The notes under the pieces are model-generated. The model was not told the DNA's origin, did not search any database, and was given only the letters and a program-made list of their open reading frames with translations. 47,851 nt of DNA from an uncultured Mobiluncus sp. GTDB lineage: Bacteria > Actinomycetota > Actinomycetes > Actinomycetales > Actinomycetaceae. Of the stretch, positions 24,113 to 31,686 are shown piece after piece. The translations under genes and the position numbers were made by a program. The DNA lies in contig NZ_CAMYBV010000015.1 of NCBI RefSeq assembly GCF_947254095.1, forward strand, positions 1 to 47,851, in the 5' to 3' direction. How positions within the stretch are numbered: position 1 is the first letter of the stretch; every line of letters begins with the position of its first letter.

Positions 24113-24118
24113 ATTATG
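24113..24118 (-). promoter_or_regulatory. -10 element for leaderless serC
   Basis: CATAAT on the minus strand, six bases, then GTG 24106. Confidence 0.5.
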
Positions 24119-24188
24119 CCACCACGCCTATCAGGCCGAACAATCCGCGGGAACCAGACCCAAGACTCTTGTGAAGAATAGGGAAGGG

Positions 24189-24227
24189 GACCGGGAAACT
24201 GACCGGAGAAAGGAACTTGACCGGAGA
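24189..24227. repeat. Three short direct repeats upstream of dtxR-type gene
   Basis: GACCGG(G/A)(G/A)A occurs at 24189, 24201 and 24219; the last two copies share ten bases (TGACCGGAGA). They lie 100-140 bases before the regulator start, between it and serC. The repeat may be a protein-binding array or chance. Confidence 0.3.
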
Positions 24228-24327
24228 GGTGCCCGCTAGTTAAGAATTTTGATAAGTTAGTAGGGTGTTCTTGGCGGTATAAAACTGATTGTTGCTGAGA
24301 AGTCACGATGCAGAAAGAATCACGCGA

Positions 24328-25041
24328 ATGAGTGAACTGGTCGATACTACGGAAATGTATCTGAAAGTCATCTACGAGATGATGGAAGACGGAGTGGCTC
24401 CGTTGCGAGCCCGAATCGTGGAGAGATTGGGCCATTCGGGGCCAACGGTCAGCCAGACCATATCCCGTATGGAGCGTGACGGTCTGCTGAGTCTGGAAGA
24501 CGATAGAAAAATTACGTTGACCGAACAGGGACTGCGCGAGGCCACCGAGGTCATTCGCAAGCACCGGCTGGCAGAACGGCTGTTGACCGATGTCATCGGC
24601 TTGCCTTGGGACGAAGCCCACGATGAAGCCTGTCGCTGGGAGCACGTCATGAGTGAGAAAGTCGAATCCCTGTTGCTGGCGCTGCTGCAAATGCCGGACC
24701 ATGATCCCTATGGCAATCCGATCCCCCGCCGAGTTAAGAACTATAAGAACTTTAATCCCATAGTCGAGGGGGCTACCCTAGATTCTTTCTGGCGTCGTCA
24801 CCCTGACGGCGGAGCGGTGCAAATCGGGAGAATCGGAGAGCCGGTACAAGCTTGCGACGGTGTTCTTAAGAAATTAAGTGAGGCCAAAATGTTACCTGGC
24901 TCTAAGGTTACGCTCAGGTTTGACGACGGTGCTGAGGCTGCCGCACTTTTCCTTGAAAATACAGGGAAAAGCGGCGAAAAAGACCTGCCGGTAGTGACGA
25001 TTCCCCGCGACCTCTTCAAGCATTTTTTCATAAAGCTATAG
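24328..25041 (+). CDS. DtxR/IdeR-family iron-dependent regulator
   Basis: A 237-residue metal-activated repressor. The winged helix (1-73) contains HSGPTVSQTISRMERDGLL. The metal-binding domain keeps every DtxR ligand at DtxR numbering: Met10, Cys102, Glu105 and His106 for site 2, and His79, Glu83 and His98 for site 1, within HDEACRWEHVMS. The SH3-like third domain follows (about 150-237). These ligands fit an iron-responsive DtxR/IdeR rather than MntR, which lacks the Cys. ATG 24328 places Met10 correctly; the frame is open 13 codons further upstream but that stretch does not fit the family. It probably controls iron uptake genes elsewhere. Confidence 0.93.
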   Translation: MSELVDTTEMYLKVIYEMMEDGVAPLRARIVERLGHSGPTVSQTISRMERDGLLSLEDDRKITLTEQGLREATEVIRKHRLAERLLTDVIGLPWDEAHDEACRWEHVMSEKVESLLLALLQMPDHDPYGNPIPRRVKNYKNFNPIVEGATLDSFWRRHPDGGAVQIGRIGEPVQACDGVLKKLSEAKMLPGSKVTLRFDDGAEAAALFLENTGKSGEKDLPVVTIPRDLFKHFFIKL

Positions 25042-25059
25042 GCAAAGATTGCCCAAATC

Positions 25060-25088
25060 TTGTCAAAATCACCGGGAATTGTTATCCA
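25060..25088 (+). promoter_or_regulatory. Candidate promoter of the NlpC/P60 gene
   Basis: TTGTCA (25060-25065), 17 bases, then TATCCA (25083-25088). This implies a 5' leader of about 100 bases before the TTG at 25198. Confidence 0.35.
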
Positions 25089-25136
25089 AATGTGACATTT
25101 GAAATTCAATGGTGTAGTGTTAGAAACACGTTCTGA

Positions 25137-25176
25137 GGACGGCTCAAACCGTCCGGAACCTGAACTTGAAATCAGG
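25137..25176 (+). other. Two hairpins in the NlpC/P60 leader
   Basis: GGACGG-CTCAAA-CCGTCC (25137-25154) and CCTGA-ACTTGAAA-TCAGG (25159-25176) are back to back, ending just before the AAGGAAAGGG ribosome site. Cell-wall hydrolase genes in actinobacteria are often preceded by c-di-AMP riboswitches, but I could not match this leader to that consensus. Confidence 0.3.
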
Positions 25177-25197
25177 CCTTCAAGGAAAGGGACAAGG

Positions 25198-25953
25198 TTG
25201 GCTAACACCACTTCTCGGGCTCGGCACCGCGCCGCAACTAAGCCCGTTACACCTTTAGATTCTTTGAAAAACATCGATGGAAAGAAAGGGTTTGTAGCCG
25301 CAGCCTCCGCCGGTTTGGCGCTGGGCACCGTTTGGGCTGGTTCGGCCATTGCCGCTCCAGAAGGCGCAGATACCCCATCCCAGGCCAAGGTGCCGGTCTC
25401 CGCTCAGGTAGGCGACGCCGTTGCGCAGGCGCACCTGGCGGTTGCCGCTAACCCGGTGGTCACTGCCCCGGAGAACGTAGCGTGGACTGAGGGTCAGGTC
25501 GAGGTACCGGCTCAGCAACAGCAGGCGCAGGCTCAGAGTGCTAACAATCACGGCACCGCTAATCGCAGTGCCGGGCGCGCCGCGGTTTCGGCCGCTCCGA
25601 TTTCCATTCCGGCTAATATCGCTGGCGGTTCCATCGCGGACATTGCCCTGCGTTACCAGGGTACGCCCTACGTCTATGGCGGAACCACACCCAATGGCTT
25701 TGATTGCTCCGGTTTCGTTGGTTACGTTTACAACCAGGCCGGGATTTCCCTGCCCCGCACTTCGTGGGCTCAAGGCGCTTCCGGCAAGCACGTTTCCGCT
25801 GGGGAAGCCCAAGCAGGCGACATCGTTTACTACGGCGGCCACGTTGGTGTCTACCTCGGCGAAGGCAAGATGGTACACTCACCGCGCCCTGGCGAATCCG
25901 TGAGGGTTCAGCAGGTCTACGGTAATCCTGAATACGTGCGTATCGGTCAGTAA
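25198..25953 (+). CDS. Secreted NlpC/P60 peptidoglycan endopeptidase
   Basis: A 251-residue cell-wall hydrolase cutting peptide stems. TTG 25198, after AAGGAAAGGG, gives a basic N-terminus and a hydrophobic signal segment (about 25-46, ending AGSAIAAP). A low-complexity Ala/Gln/Pro region follows to about residue 135. The C-terminal NlpC/P60 domain shows YQGTPYVYGGTTPNGFDCSGF with the catalytic Cys, GGHVGVY with the catalytic His, and KMVHSPRPG. There is no LysM or SH3 anchor, so the linker may hold it in the wall. The frame is open 33 codons upstream, but that stretch has no signal character. A terminator follows. Confidence 0.92.
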   Translation: MANTTSRARHRAATKPVTPLDSLKNIDGKKGFVAAASAGLALGTVWAGSAIAAPEGADTPSQAKVPVSAQVGDAVAQAHLAVAANPVVTAPENVAWTEGQVEVPAQQQQAQAQSANNHGTANRSAGRAAVSAAPISIPANIAGGSIADIALRYQGTPYVYGGTTPNGFDCSGFVGYVYNQAGISLPRTSWAQGASGKHVSAGEAQAGDIVYYGGHVGVYLGEGKMVHSPRPGESVRVQQVYGNPEYVRIGQ

Positions 25954-25968
25954 CTTTATAACTTAGTG

Positions 25969-26005
25969 GAGTGGAGTCGGTATTCCGGCTCCACTCTCGC
26001 TTTTT
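25969..26005 (+). terminator. Rho-independent terminator after the NlpC/P60 gene
   Basis: GAGTGGAGTCGG pairs with CCGGCTCCACTC (one G-T pair) around TATT, followed by CTCGC and TTTTT. Confidence 0.85.
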
Positions 26006-26056
26006 ATCGCAGTCGGTTTTCTGTCAGTCAGGTTTAAAATCGTGCTGAAAAGACAG

Positions 26057-26062
26057 TAGACT
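26057..26062 (+). promoter_or_regulatory. -10 element for tRNA-Arg
   Basis: TAGACT ends ten bases before the mature tRNA. A weak TTTAAA lies 18 bases upstream at 26033-26038. Confidence 0.35.
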
Positions 26063-26072
26063 AGGTAACGTT

Positions 26073-26145
26073 GCCCTCGTAGCTCAGTGGATAGAGCAAC
26101 CGCCTCCTAAGCGGTAGGTCGGCCGTTCGAATCGGCTCGGGGGCG
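26073..26145 (+). tRNA. tRNA-Arg(CCT)
   Basis: A full cloverleaf: acceptor GCCCTCG with CGGGGGC, D-arm TAGCTCAGTGGATAGAGC, anticodon stem CCGCC/GGCGG-type around loop CTCCTAA with anticodon CCT, and T-arm GGCCG-TTCGAAT-CGGCT. The CCA end is not encoded. The anticodon reads AGG codons. Confidence 0.95.
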
Positions 26146-26152
26146 CTTTCGT

Positions 26153-29100
26153 TTAGTCTTGGCCGGGCATGGTGGGCATCCCCAGCAGCGCCGGTTCGTC
26201 CGGGTCGGAGCAACAGCCAGACGTAGCGGATTCAGCCGCTGAGAATTCGGGCAAATCTGGGCTCAACTTACTAAAGTCTAAATCGCGCCCCTCGTTGATC
26301 TTCGCAGTCGAAATCATGAGCTTAATCCGATTCAGCTGGTTCACTGCCGAAGCCCCGGGGTCATAATCGATGCCGACAATATTTGCCTGGGGATAGCGGT
26401 TACGCAGAGGCCGGAACATACCCTTGCCAACGATGTGGTTAGGCAGGCAGGCGAAAGGCTGCACACAAATGATATTCGGGCAGCCATCTTCAATCATGTC
26501 CACCATCTCAGAAACCAAATACCAGCCTTCTCCCGCCTGGTTACCCATGGAAGCAATGTCTTTGGAACGCTCATACATATCCATAATGTTGCGACCGGGC
26601 AGGAACTTGCCGTTGGTGGCCGACATCGCCCTGTTTACCGTCGCGGTGTAGCGGCGCAAAACCCACAATGCCAGCGGTTTCGTAAACCGGGCTTGTGGAT
26701 TCATTCCCAGGTTTTCCCAGTCCCATTTTCCGTCCGCGAGCGAGTACTCAAAGAACTGCAGCAGGCCAGGAAGGACCGCTTCGCAGCCTTCATCCTCTAT
26801 GGTTTGTACCGCGTGGTTGTTTGCGTAGGGGTGGAATTTGACCAGAATCTCTCCCACAATCCCGACCCGCGGTTTACGGGGGATATTCCTTAGCGGGAGG
26901 GCATCGAACTCGCGCACGCATACCTTGGTGAGCTTGGAGTAGCTGACACGTCCGAAACCACCGACCCGTTTCCCGCCCGAAGCGAACCACTCGCGCCACA
27001 GCTCGTTCCAACGCTCATAGAGGGCCATCGCGGAACCGGGAGCCGCCTCGTAAGGCCGCACCCGCAGCAGCATCTTTTGAATGGCGTCGCCGATAACCAA
27101 GGCTTGAATAATTCGATGATAAATCGGAATCGTAAACGTAAATCCGGGATTTTCTTCCAGCCCCTGCAGAGACATGGCAATGACTGGGACCTGCGGATAT
27201 CCAGCATCTCGCAGTCCTTTGCGCAACAGCGAAGCATAGTTCGTCGCCCGGCACATACCGCCGGTCTGGCTCATGGCTACGGCAGTTTTATCCGGGTCGG
27301 CACGTCCGGAAACGAATTCGTCGATGAGCTGACCCAGTACCACCAGCGAGGGGTAGCAGGCATCGTTATTGATGTACTTCAGTCCGGTTTCCATAGTTTG
27401 AGCATCGACATTCTCCAGCAGTCGAATGTTGTATCCCTTGCGTTTCAGGACCGGCTCAGCCAGACGGAATTGGATGGTTGCCATCTGCGGCACAAGAATG
27501 GTGTAGCCCGCGTCTCGCATCTCTTTCGTGAAGGGGTGCACCTCGTAGACGTGACCAGCAGGGTTCTTGCCGGCACTATGGGCCGCGGACAGGGGACTAG
27601 GCACCCCCTCCGGGCGGGTGGCGCTGGCCGGGAAAGTAGCTACAGTCGCTGACGTGAGAGCCTCACCAGCGGCCTTGTGATTGTCGGGAATAGTGTCGGT
27701 CGAGGTGTTGGGCAGGAAGCTCACGTTGACACTGCCCGTGTTGTCGACGTGAGCGCTGCCGGTCAGGCCGGCGACGCTGATGGCGTTTCCCTGACGCTTG
27801 GTACGATCTTCACGCTCAATGGCGGCCGCGGCCAGGGAACGCAGCCGAATGGTTGCCGCTCCCAAGTTTGAGACCTCGTCAATCTTCAGCTGGGTAAAGA
27901 TGTCGTTTTGACCTTCCAGAATTTCTTGCACCTGCTCTGCCGTGACGGCGTCGAGACCACAACCAAAGGAAGTCAGCTGCACCAGCTCCAAGTCTGGTTC
28001 CGCAGCGACACGGGCGGCTGCCTCATACAATCGAGAGTGGTAAGTCCACTGGTCACGCACCCGCAGCGGGCGTTCCAGACGGCCATCGGCGATAGAGTCC
28101 TCCGTCAGCACCGCCATGCCCAAGCTGATAATCGCCTCTGGAATTCCGTGATTGATTTCCGGATCCAAGTGGTAGGGACGACCCGCCAAAACCACACCGC
28201 GCTTGCCATGTGTGCGCATCCATTCCAGAGCCAGACGCCCCTGCTCGCGAATCTCGTTCTTGACCCGCGCATCCTCGGCATAACCGGCGTGAACCGCAGC
28301 GGTAGCTTCCTCGATAGTGACGTTCCAGTCAGCAAACACTTCAGTCAGGCGTTTCGCCACAAAATCAGGGTCTGCCATGTTCAAGAACGGCGAGATGAAG
28401 CGCACTCCGGGGGTATTGAGGCCTTCCATGTTGTGACGCAGCGCCTCGGGATAGGTGGCGACGACCGGACAGTTGTAGTTATTGTCAGCTTTGGGATTGC
28501 GGGGCATATTGTAGTTCACGCAAGGGTAGAAAATCGTTTTCACCCCTTTTTCCAGCAGCTGCTCGATATGCCCGTGAGCCAGTTTCGCCGGGTAGCAGAT
28601 ATTTTCCGAGGGGATTGATTCCATTCCTTGTTCAAACAGTTCGTGGGAGGACCGTCCCGAAATCATGACGCGAAAACCGAGCTGGCTCAAAATTGTGAAC
28701 CATAGCGGGTAATCCTCATACATCCCCAAGACTCGAGGGATGCCGATATCCCCGCGAGTGGCTTTGTCTTCAGTCAGACGACGGTAAGCGAACAGTCGGC
28801 GATATTTCCAGTCATAAAGGTTTGGAATCTGGGACTTTTGAGGTCGTTTTTCCAAGCTAGCGCCGCGTTCGCAACGGTTGCCGGTGACGTGGCGAGAGCC
28901 GTTGGCAAAGGTAGAGATCGTTACCTGGCAGTGGTTTTGGCAAAAGTTGCAGGTTTTGTGGGTAGTTTCGACATCGAAGGCATCCAAATCCGCCAAGCTG
29001 GCCAGCGTGGACTGCGTGGTGGGGTCGTCATGCATTTTGGCGCTCAAGGCCGCTCCGTAGGCTCCCATCAGCCCGGCGATATTGGGCCGAATCACCTCTC

Positions 29101-30790
29101 GTTTCGTCAGTAGCTCGAAAGCCCGCAAGACGGCATCGTTCAGGAAAGTACCTCCCTGCACCACGACCTTGTCGCCCAAATCTGAAGGATCCTTTAGCTT
29201 GATGACTTTATACAGAGCATTGCGCACCACCGAATAGGACAGACCCGCGGCGATAGCCCCGGTATCGGCGCCTTCCTTCTGGGCTTGCTTGACCGAGGAA
29301 TTCATGAACACGGTACACCGGGTACCTAGGTCTATCGGATCGGGGCTCTGCACCGCGGCAGCAGCAAACTCCTGCACTGTGGTACTCATTGTGGCGGCAA
29401 AGGTTTGCAGGAACGAACCGCAGCCGGAAGAACACGCTTCGTTGACTGAAATCGAGTCGACGCTGCCGTCCTTAATTTTGATGAATTTCATGTCCTGGCC
29501 GCCGATGTCCACCACCGAAGTCACCCCCGGAGCGATATGGTTGGCCGCTCGGTAGTGAGCCATGGTTTCCACGACCCCTTCGTCCAGGGTCAGTCCCGCC
29601 TTTATCAGGCCTTCGCCGTAGCCGGTAGAACAAGCGCGCCCGATAGTGGTGCCTGCCGGAAGCTCCTTACGAATCCGGCGGACAATGTCGATGGCTGCCC
29701 GGAGAGGATTGCCTTCATTCGTGGCGTAATGAGAGAAAACAATGCGGTCAGACTCGTCGATAACCACCGCTTTGATAGTGGTGGAGCCGGCGTCAATCCC
29801 TAGCCAACAGCGTCCTTTTGCTTCCGTTGGGTCCAGAGACTGGATGCAATTGCGCTGGTGACGCTGACGAAACTCGTTGAGTTCCGCGTCGTTGTTAAAC
29901 AGCGGGCGCATCCGAGTGGACTCGTGGACTACTTCGGCCTGTTTCAGGCGTTCAATCAGGACTTCCAGGTTCTCCGGGGTGGCAGCTTTACCGCCCGCAC
30001 ACCCTCCGTCAGCCAGTAGGGCGCTGCCCAAGGCCACAAAGAGCTGCGCGTCAGGGGGTGTGTAAAAGTTTTCCACTTTAGGTAGCAGTTTTTGGTAAGC
30101 CTGGCGCAGTTCTGGCAGGAAGTGCAGCGGGCCGCCAAGGAACATGACGTTTCCGCGGAGAGGACGGCCGTTGGCAAGGCCCGCAATAGTTTGCGTAGCT
30201 ACCGCCATGAACACGGAGGCGGCAATGTCCGCATGGGCGGCGCCTTGGTTCAGTAGCGGTTGAATGTCGGATTTGGCAAAAACACCGCAGCGTGAAGCGA
30301 TGGGGTAAATCGTTTGTGCTTGCGCCGCGAGGATGTTCATCCCCTCGGCATCGGTGTCCAGCAGAGTCGCCATCTGGTCGATGAAGGCTCCGGTTCCTCC
30401 CGCACAAGATCCGTTCATACGCTGTTCGGGAGTCGGATGCAGGTAGGTCAGTTTCGCATCCTCTCCGCCCAGTTCGATGATTACGTCAGTCTGAGGGCTG
30501 TATTGACGGACAGCTTCGGTTTCAGCAATGACTTCCTGGACGAAGGGTACTCGCATAGAGTTGGCGACTTGGAGGCCGCCCGAGCCGGTGACGGCGGTTT
30601 GGACAGTAATGTTGCCCAAATCGGTGAGGACATCTTCCAAAAGGCGGGTTAGTTCGCGACGAACATCGGCCTTGTGACGGCGATAATCGGCAAAGACTTT
30701 TTGTCCTTGAGTGTTGAGGGCCACCGCTTTTACGGTGGTTGAGCCCACATCAACACCGAGGCGGATGATGTTCGCGGCACTAACAGTCAT
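26153..30790 (-). CDS. Giant acyl-CoA dehydratase activase fusion (two BcrAD/BadFG ATPases + DUF2229 + HGD-D-like)
   Basis: A 1545-residue protein. Two ASKHA ATPase modules come first: LGVDVGSTTVKAVAL (11-25) with NGSCAGGTGAF, and LGIDAGSTTIKAVVI (about 327) with NEACSSGCGSF. The paired Cys-Gly motifs resemble those holding the [4Fe-4S] cluster in 2-hydroxyacyl-CoA dehydratase activators. Next is a DUF2229 region with KTCNFCQNHC...CERG (about 612-640), then a low-complexity linker (about 1030-1080) and a C-terminal part resembling dehydratase subunits (NNDACYPSLVVLGQL, SQTGGMCRATNYASLLRKGL). It ends with SGCCSDPDE. Such fusions occur in anaerobes; the substrate is unknown and no partner dehydratase genes are adjacent. 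Divergent from a TetR gene, which probably controls it. Confidence 0.9.
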   Translation of the reverse strand: MTVSAANIIRLGVDVGSTTVKAVALNTQGQKVFADYRRHKADVRRELTRLLEDVLTDLGNITVQTAVTGSGGLQVANSMRVPFVQEVIAETEAVRQYSPQTDVIIELGGEDAKLTYLHPTPEQRMNGSCAGGTGAFIDQMATLLDTDAEGMNILAAQAQTIYPIASRCGVFAKSDIQPLLNQGAAHADIAASVFMAVATQTIAGLANGRPLRGNVMFLGGPLHFLPELRQAYQKLLPKVENFYTPPDAQLFVALGSALLADGGCAGGKAATPENLEVLIERLKQAEVVHESTRMRPLFNNDAELNEFRQRHQRNCIQSLDPTEAKGRCWLGIDAGSTTIKAVVIDESDRIVFSHYATNEGNPLRAAIDIVRRIRKELPAGTTIGRACSTGYGEGLIKAGLTLDEGVVETMAHYRAANHIAPGVTSVVDIGGQDMKFIKIKDGSVDSISVNEACSSGCGSFLQTFAATMSTTVQEFAAAAVQSPDPIDLGTRCTVFMNSSVKQAQKEGADTGAIAAGLSYSVVRNALYKVIKLKDPSDLGDKVVVQGGTFLNDAVLRAFELLTKREVIRPNIAGLMGAYGAALSAKMHDDPTTQSTLASLADLDAFDVETTHKTCNFCQNHCQVTISTFANGSRHVTGNRCERGASLEKRPQKSQIPNLYDWKYRRLFAYRRLTEDKATRGDIGIPRVLGMYEDYPLWFTILSQLGFRVMISGRSSHELFEQGMESIPSENICYPAKLAHGHIEQLLEKGVKTIFYPCVNYNMPRNPKADNNYNCPVVATYPEALRHNMEGLNTPGVRFISPFLNMADPDFVAKRLTEVFADWNVTIEEATAAVHAGYAEDARVKNEIREQGRLALEWMRTHGKRGVVLAGRPYHLDPEINHGIPEAIISLGMAVLTEDSIADGRLERPLRVRDQWTYHSRLYEAAARVAAEPDLELVQLTSFGCGLDAVTAEQVQEILEGQNDIFTQLKIDEVSNLGAATIRLRSLAAAAIEREDRTKRQGNAISVAGLTGSAHVDNTGSVNVSFLPNTSTDTIPDNHKAAGEALTSATVATFPASATRPEGVPSPLSAAHSAGKNPAGHVYEVHPFTKEMRDAGYTILVPQMATIQFRLAEPVLKRKGYNIRLLENVDAQTMETGLKYINNDACYPSLVVLGQLIDEFVSGRADPDKTAVAMSQTGGMCRATNYASLLRKGLRDAGYPQVPVIAMSLQGLEENPGFTFTIPIYHRIIQALVIGDAIQKMLLRVRPYEAAPGSAMALYERWNELWREWFASGGKRVGGFGRVSYSKLTKVCVREFDALPLRNIPRKPRVGIVGEILVKFHPYANNHAVQTIEDEGCEAVLPGLLQFFEYSLADGKWDWENLGMNPQARFTKPLALWVLRRYTATVNRAMSATNGKFLPGRNIMDMYERSKDIASMGNQAGEGWYLVSEMVDMIEDGCPNIICVQPFACLPNHIVGKGMFRPLRNRYPQANIVGIDYDPGASAVNQLNRIKLMISTAKINEGRDLDFSKLSPDLPEFSAAESATSGCCSDPDEPALLGMPTMPGQD

Positions 30791-30859
30791 ACGATGGGCC
30801 TCAATTCATTTCCTCGCCGTGTTTTCTAGGAACATATCCAGAAAACTGAGAAATTTTAA

Positions 30860-30889
30860 CGTGTTGAAATTAGAATAATATACAACACG
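30860..30889. promoter_or_regulatory. 7-bp inverted repeat upstream of the activase gene
   Basis: CGTGTTG (30860-30866) and CAACACG (30883-30889), separated by 16 AT-rich bases. It lies 70-100 bases before the activase start on the minus strand, and may be an operator or activator site. Confidence 0.4.
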
Positions 30890-30939
30890 GAATCCTTGGC
30901 ATTACCGGGAAAGTAACTGGGGAGCCTGGAGAAATAATA

Positions 30940-30970
30940 TTGAAACTCAAAAAATAATTACGTAACGTAA
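30940..30970 (+). promoter_or_regulatory. tetR promoter with palindromic operator
   Basis: TTGAAA (30940-30945), 17 bases, TAACGT (30963-30968). The -10 is embedded in the perfect palindrome TTACGT-A-ACGTAA (30958-30970), which lies 12-24 bases before the regulator's ATG. This is a classic arrangement for autorepression. Confidence 0.6.
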
Positions 30971-30981
30971 GGCTTGCTAAA

Positions 30982-31593
30982 ATGAGTAAGAGCGCTAACT
31001 CATCTCGAAGAGGACCTACGGGACCGCGAGGGGAAACCCGAGAAAGAATCCTCGCCGCGGCTAACGCGGCATTTACCGAACTGGACTATAAACACGCGAC
31101 CTATCGCGAGATTGCTCGCCGGGCCGCAGTCGACCCGGCTCTCATCGCGTATTACTTCCATTCCAAGGCTCATCTGCTGCGGGAATCATTGGCTCTCCCG
31201 GGCGACCCTAAACAGTTGATGACAGCAGCACTGGTGGATGGTCCCCCAGAAGAAACCGGACATCGTTTGGCTGCCACCATTCTGAACACTTGGGAACAAG
31301 CTGCTACCGCGGGAACCTTAGAGACGCTGTTTAACCTGTTATTGCAGGACTCGGCAACTCAGCAAACCTTTGCGAATTATGTACAAAACGAAATTATGTC
31401 CAGTATCAGGGAACAAATCGGGACGGACTTGGATTTACCAATTGAGTTGATGATGAGCGCGATGCTGGGGGTTTTGCTGTCTCGTTACGTAGTAAAGCTG
31501 GAGCCTTTGGTCTCCATGAGTCGCGAGGACCTGATTGCAGTGCTGGGAACGGTGATTCAGCGTCTGTTGGGGCAGCTGGAAACGGTGAGGTAA
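30982..31593 (+). CDS. TetR-family transcriptional regulator
   Basis: A 203-residue regulator. The N-terminal helix-turn-helix (about 18-65) contains TRERILAAANAAFTELDYKHATYREIARRAAVDPALIAYYFHSKAHL in blocks, the standard TetR signature. The C-terminal ligand domain is not recognisable by family. It is divergent from the acyl-CoA dehydratase activase, with 191 bases between start codons. That gap holds a palindromic operator in its own promoter and a second inverted repeat closer to the activase. The likely ligand is an acyl-CoA or other metabolite of that pathway, which is inference only. Confidence 0.9.
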   Translation: MSKSANSSRRGPTGPRGETRERILAAANAAFTELDYKHATYREIARRAAVDPALIAYYFHSKAHLLRESLALPGDPKQLMTAALVDGPPEETGHRLAATILNTWEQAATAGTLETLFNLLLQDSATQQTFANYVQNEIMSSIREQIGTDLDLPIELMMSAMLGVLLSRYVVKLEPLVSMSREDLIAVLGTVIQRLLGQLETVR

Positions 31594-31674
31594 TTCTGAC
31601 CACAAGTTCTGCATTTCCTCCCTTAGATTCGCCCACTTTTGGCGTGCCATCGCGGAATTGTGCCATATTTCACA

Positions 31675-31680
31675 TATCGT
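31675..31680 (+). promoter_or_regulatory. -10 element for a leaderless start at 31687
   Basis: TATCGT, six bases, GTG 31687. It favours this start over earlier in-frame TTG/GTG codons at 31639 and 31660. Confidence 0.45.
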
Positions 31681-31686
31681 GGATAT

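Noticed and set aside
24118..24327. Small gene between serC and the DtxR-type regulator
   Set aside because: The only open frames are short, lack a ribosome site and overlap repeats and the serC promoter.
25089..25197. c-di-AMP (ydaO) riboswitch upstream of the NlpC/P60 gene
   Set aside because: The expected conserved blocks are not seen and the leader is too short for the full aptamer.
31639..31686. Earlier start of the helicase-like protein at TTG 31639 or GTG 31660
   Set aside because: There is no ribosome site and the -10 hexamer six bases before GTG 31687 fits the pattern seen at other genes.
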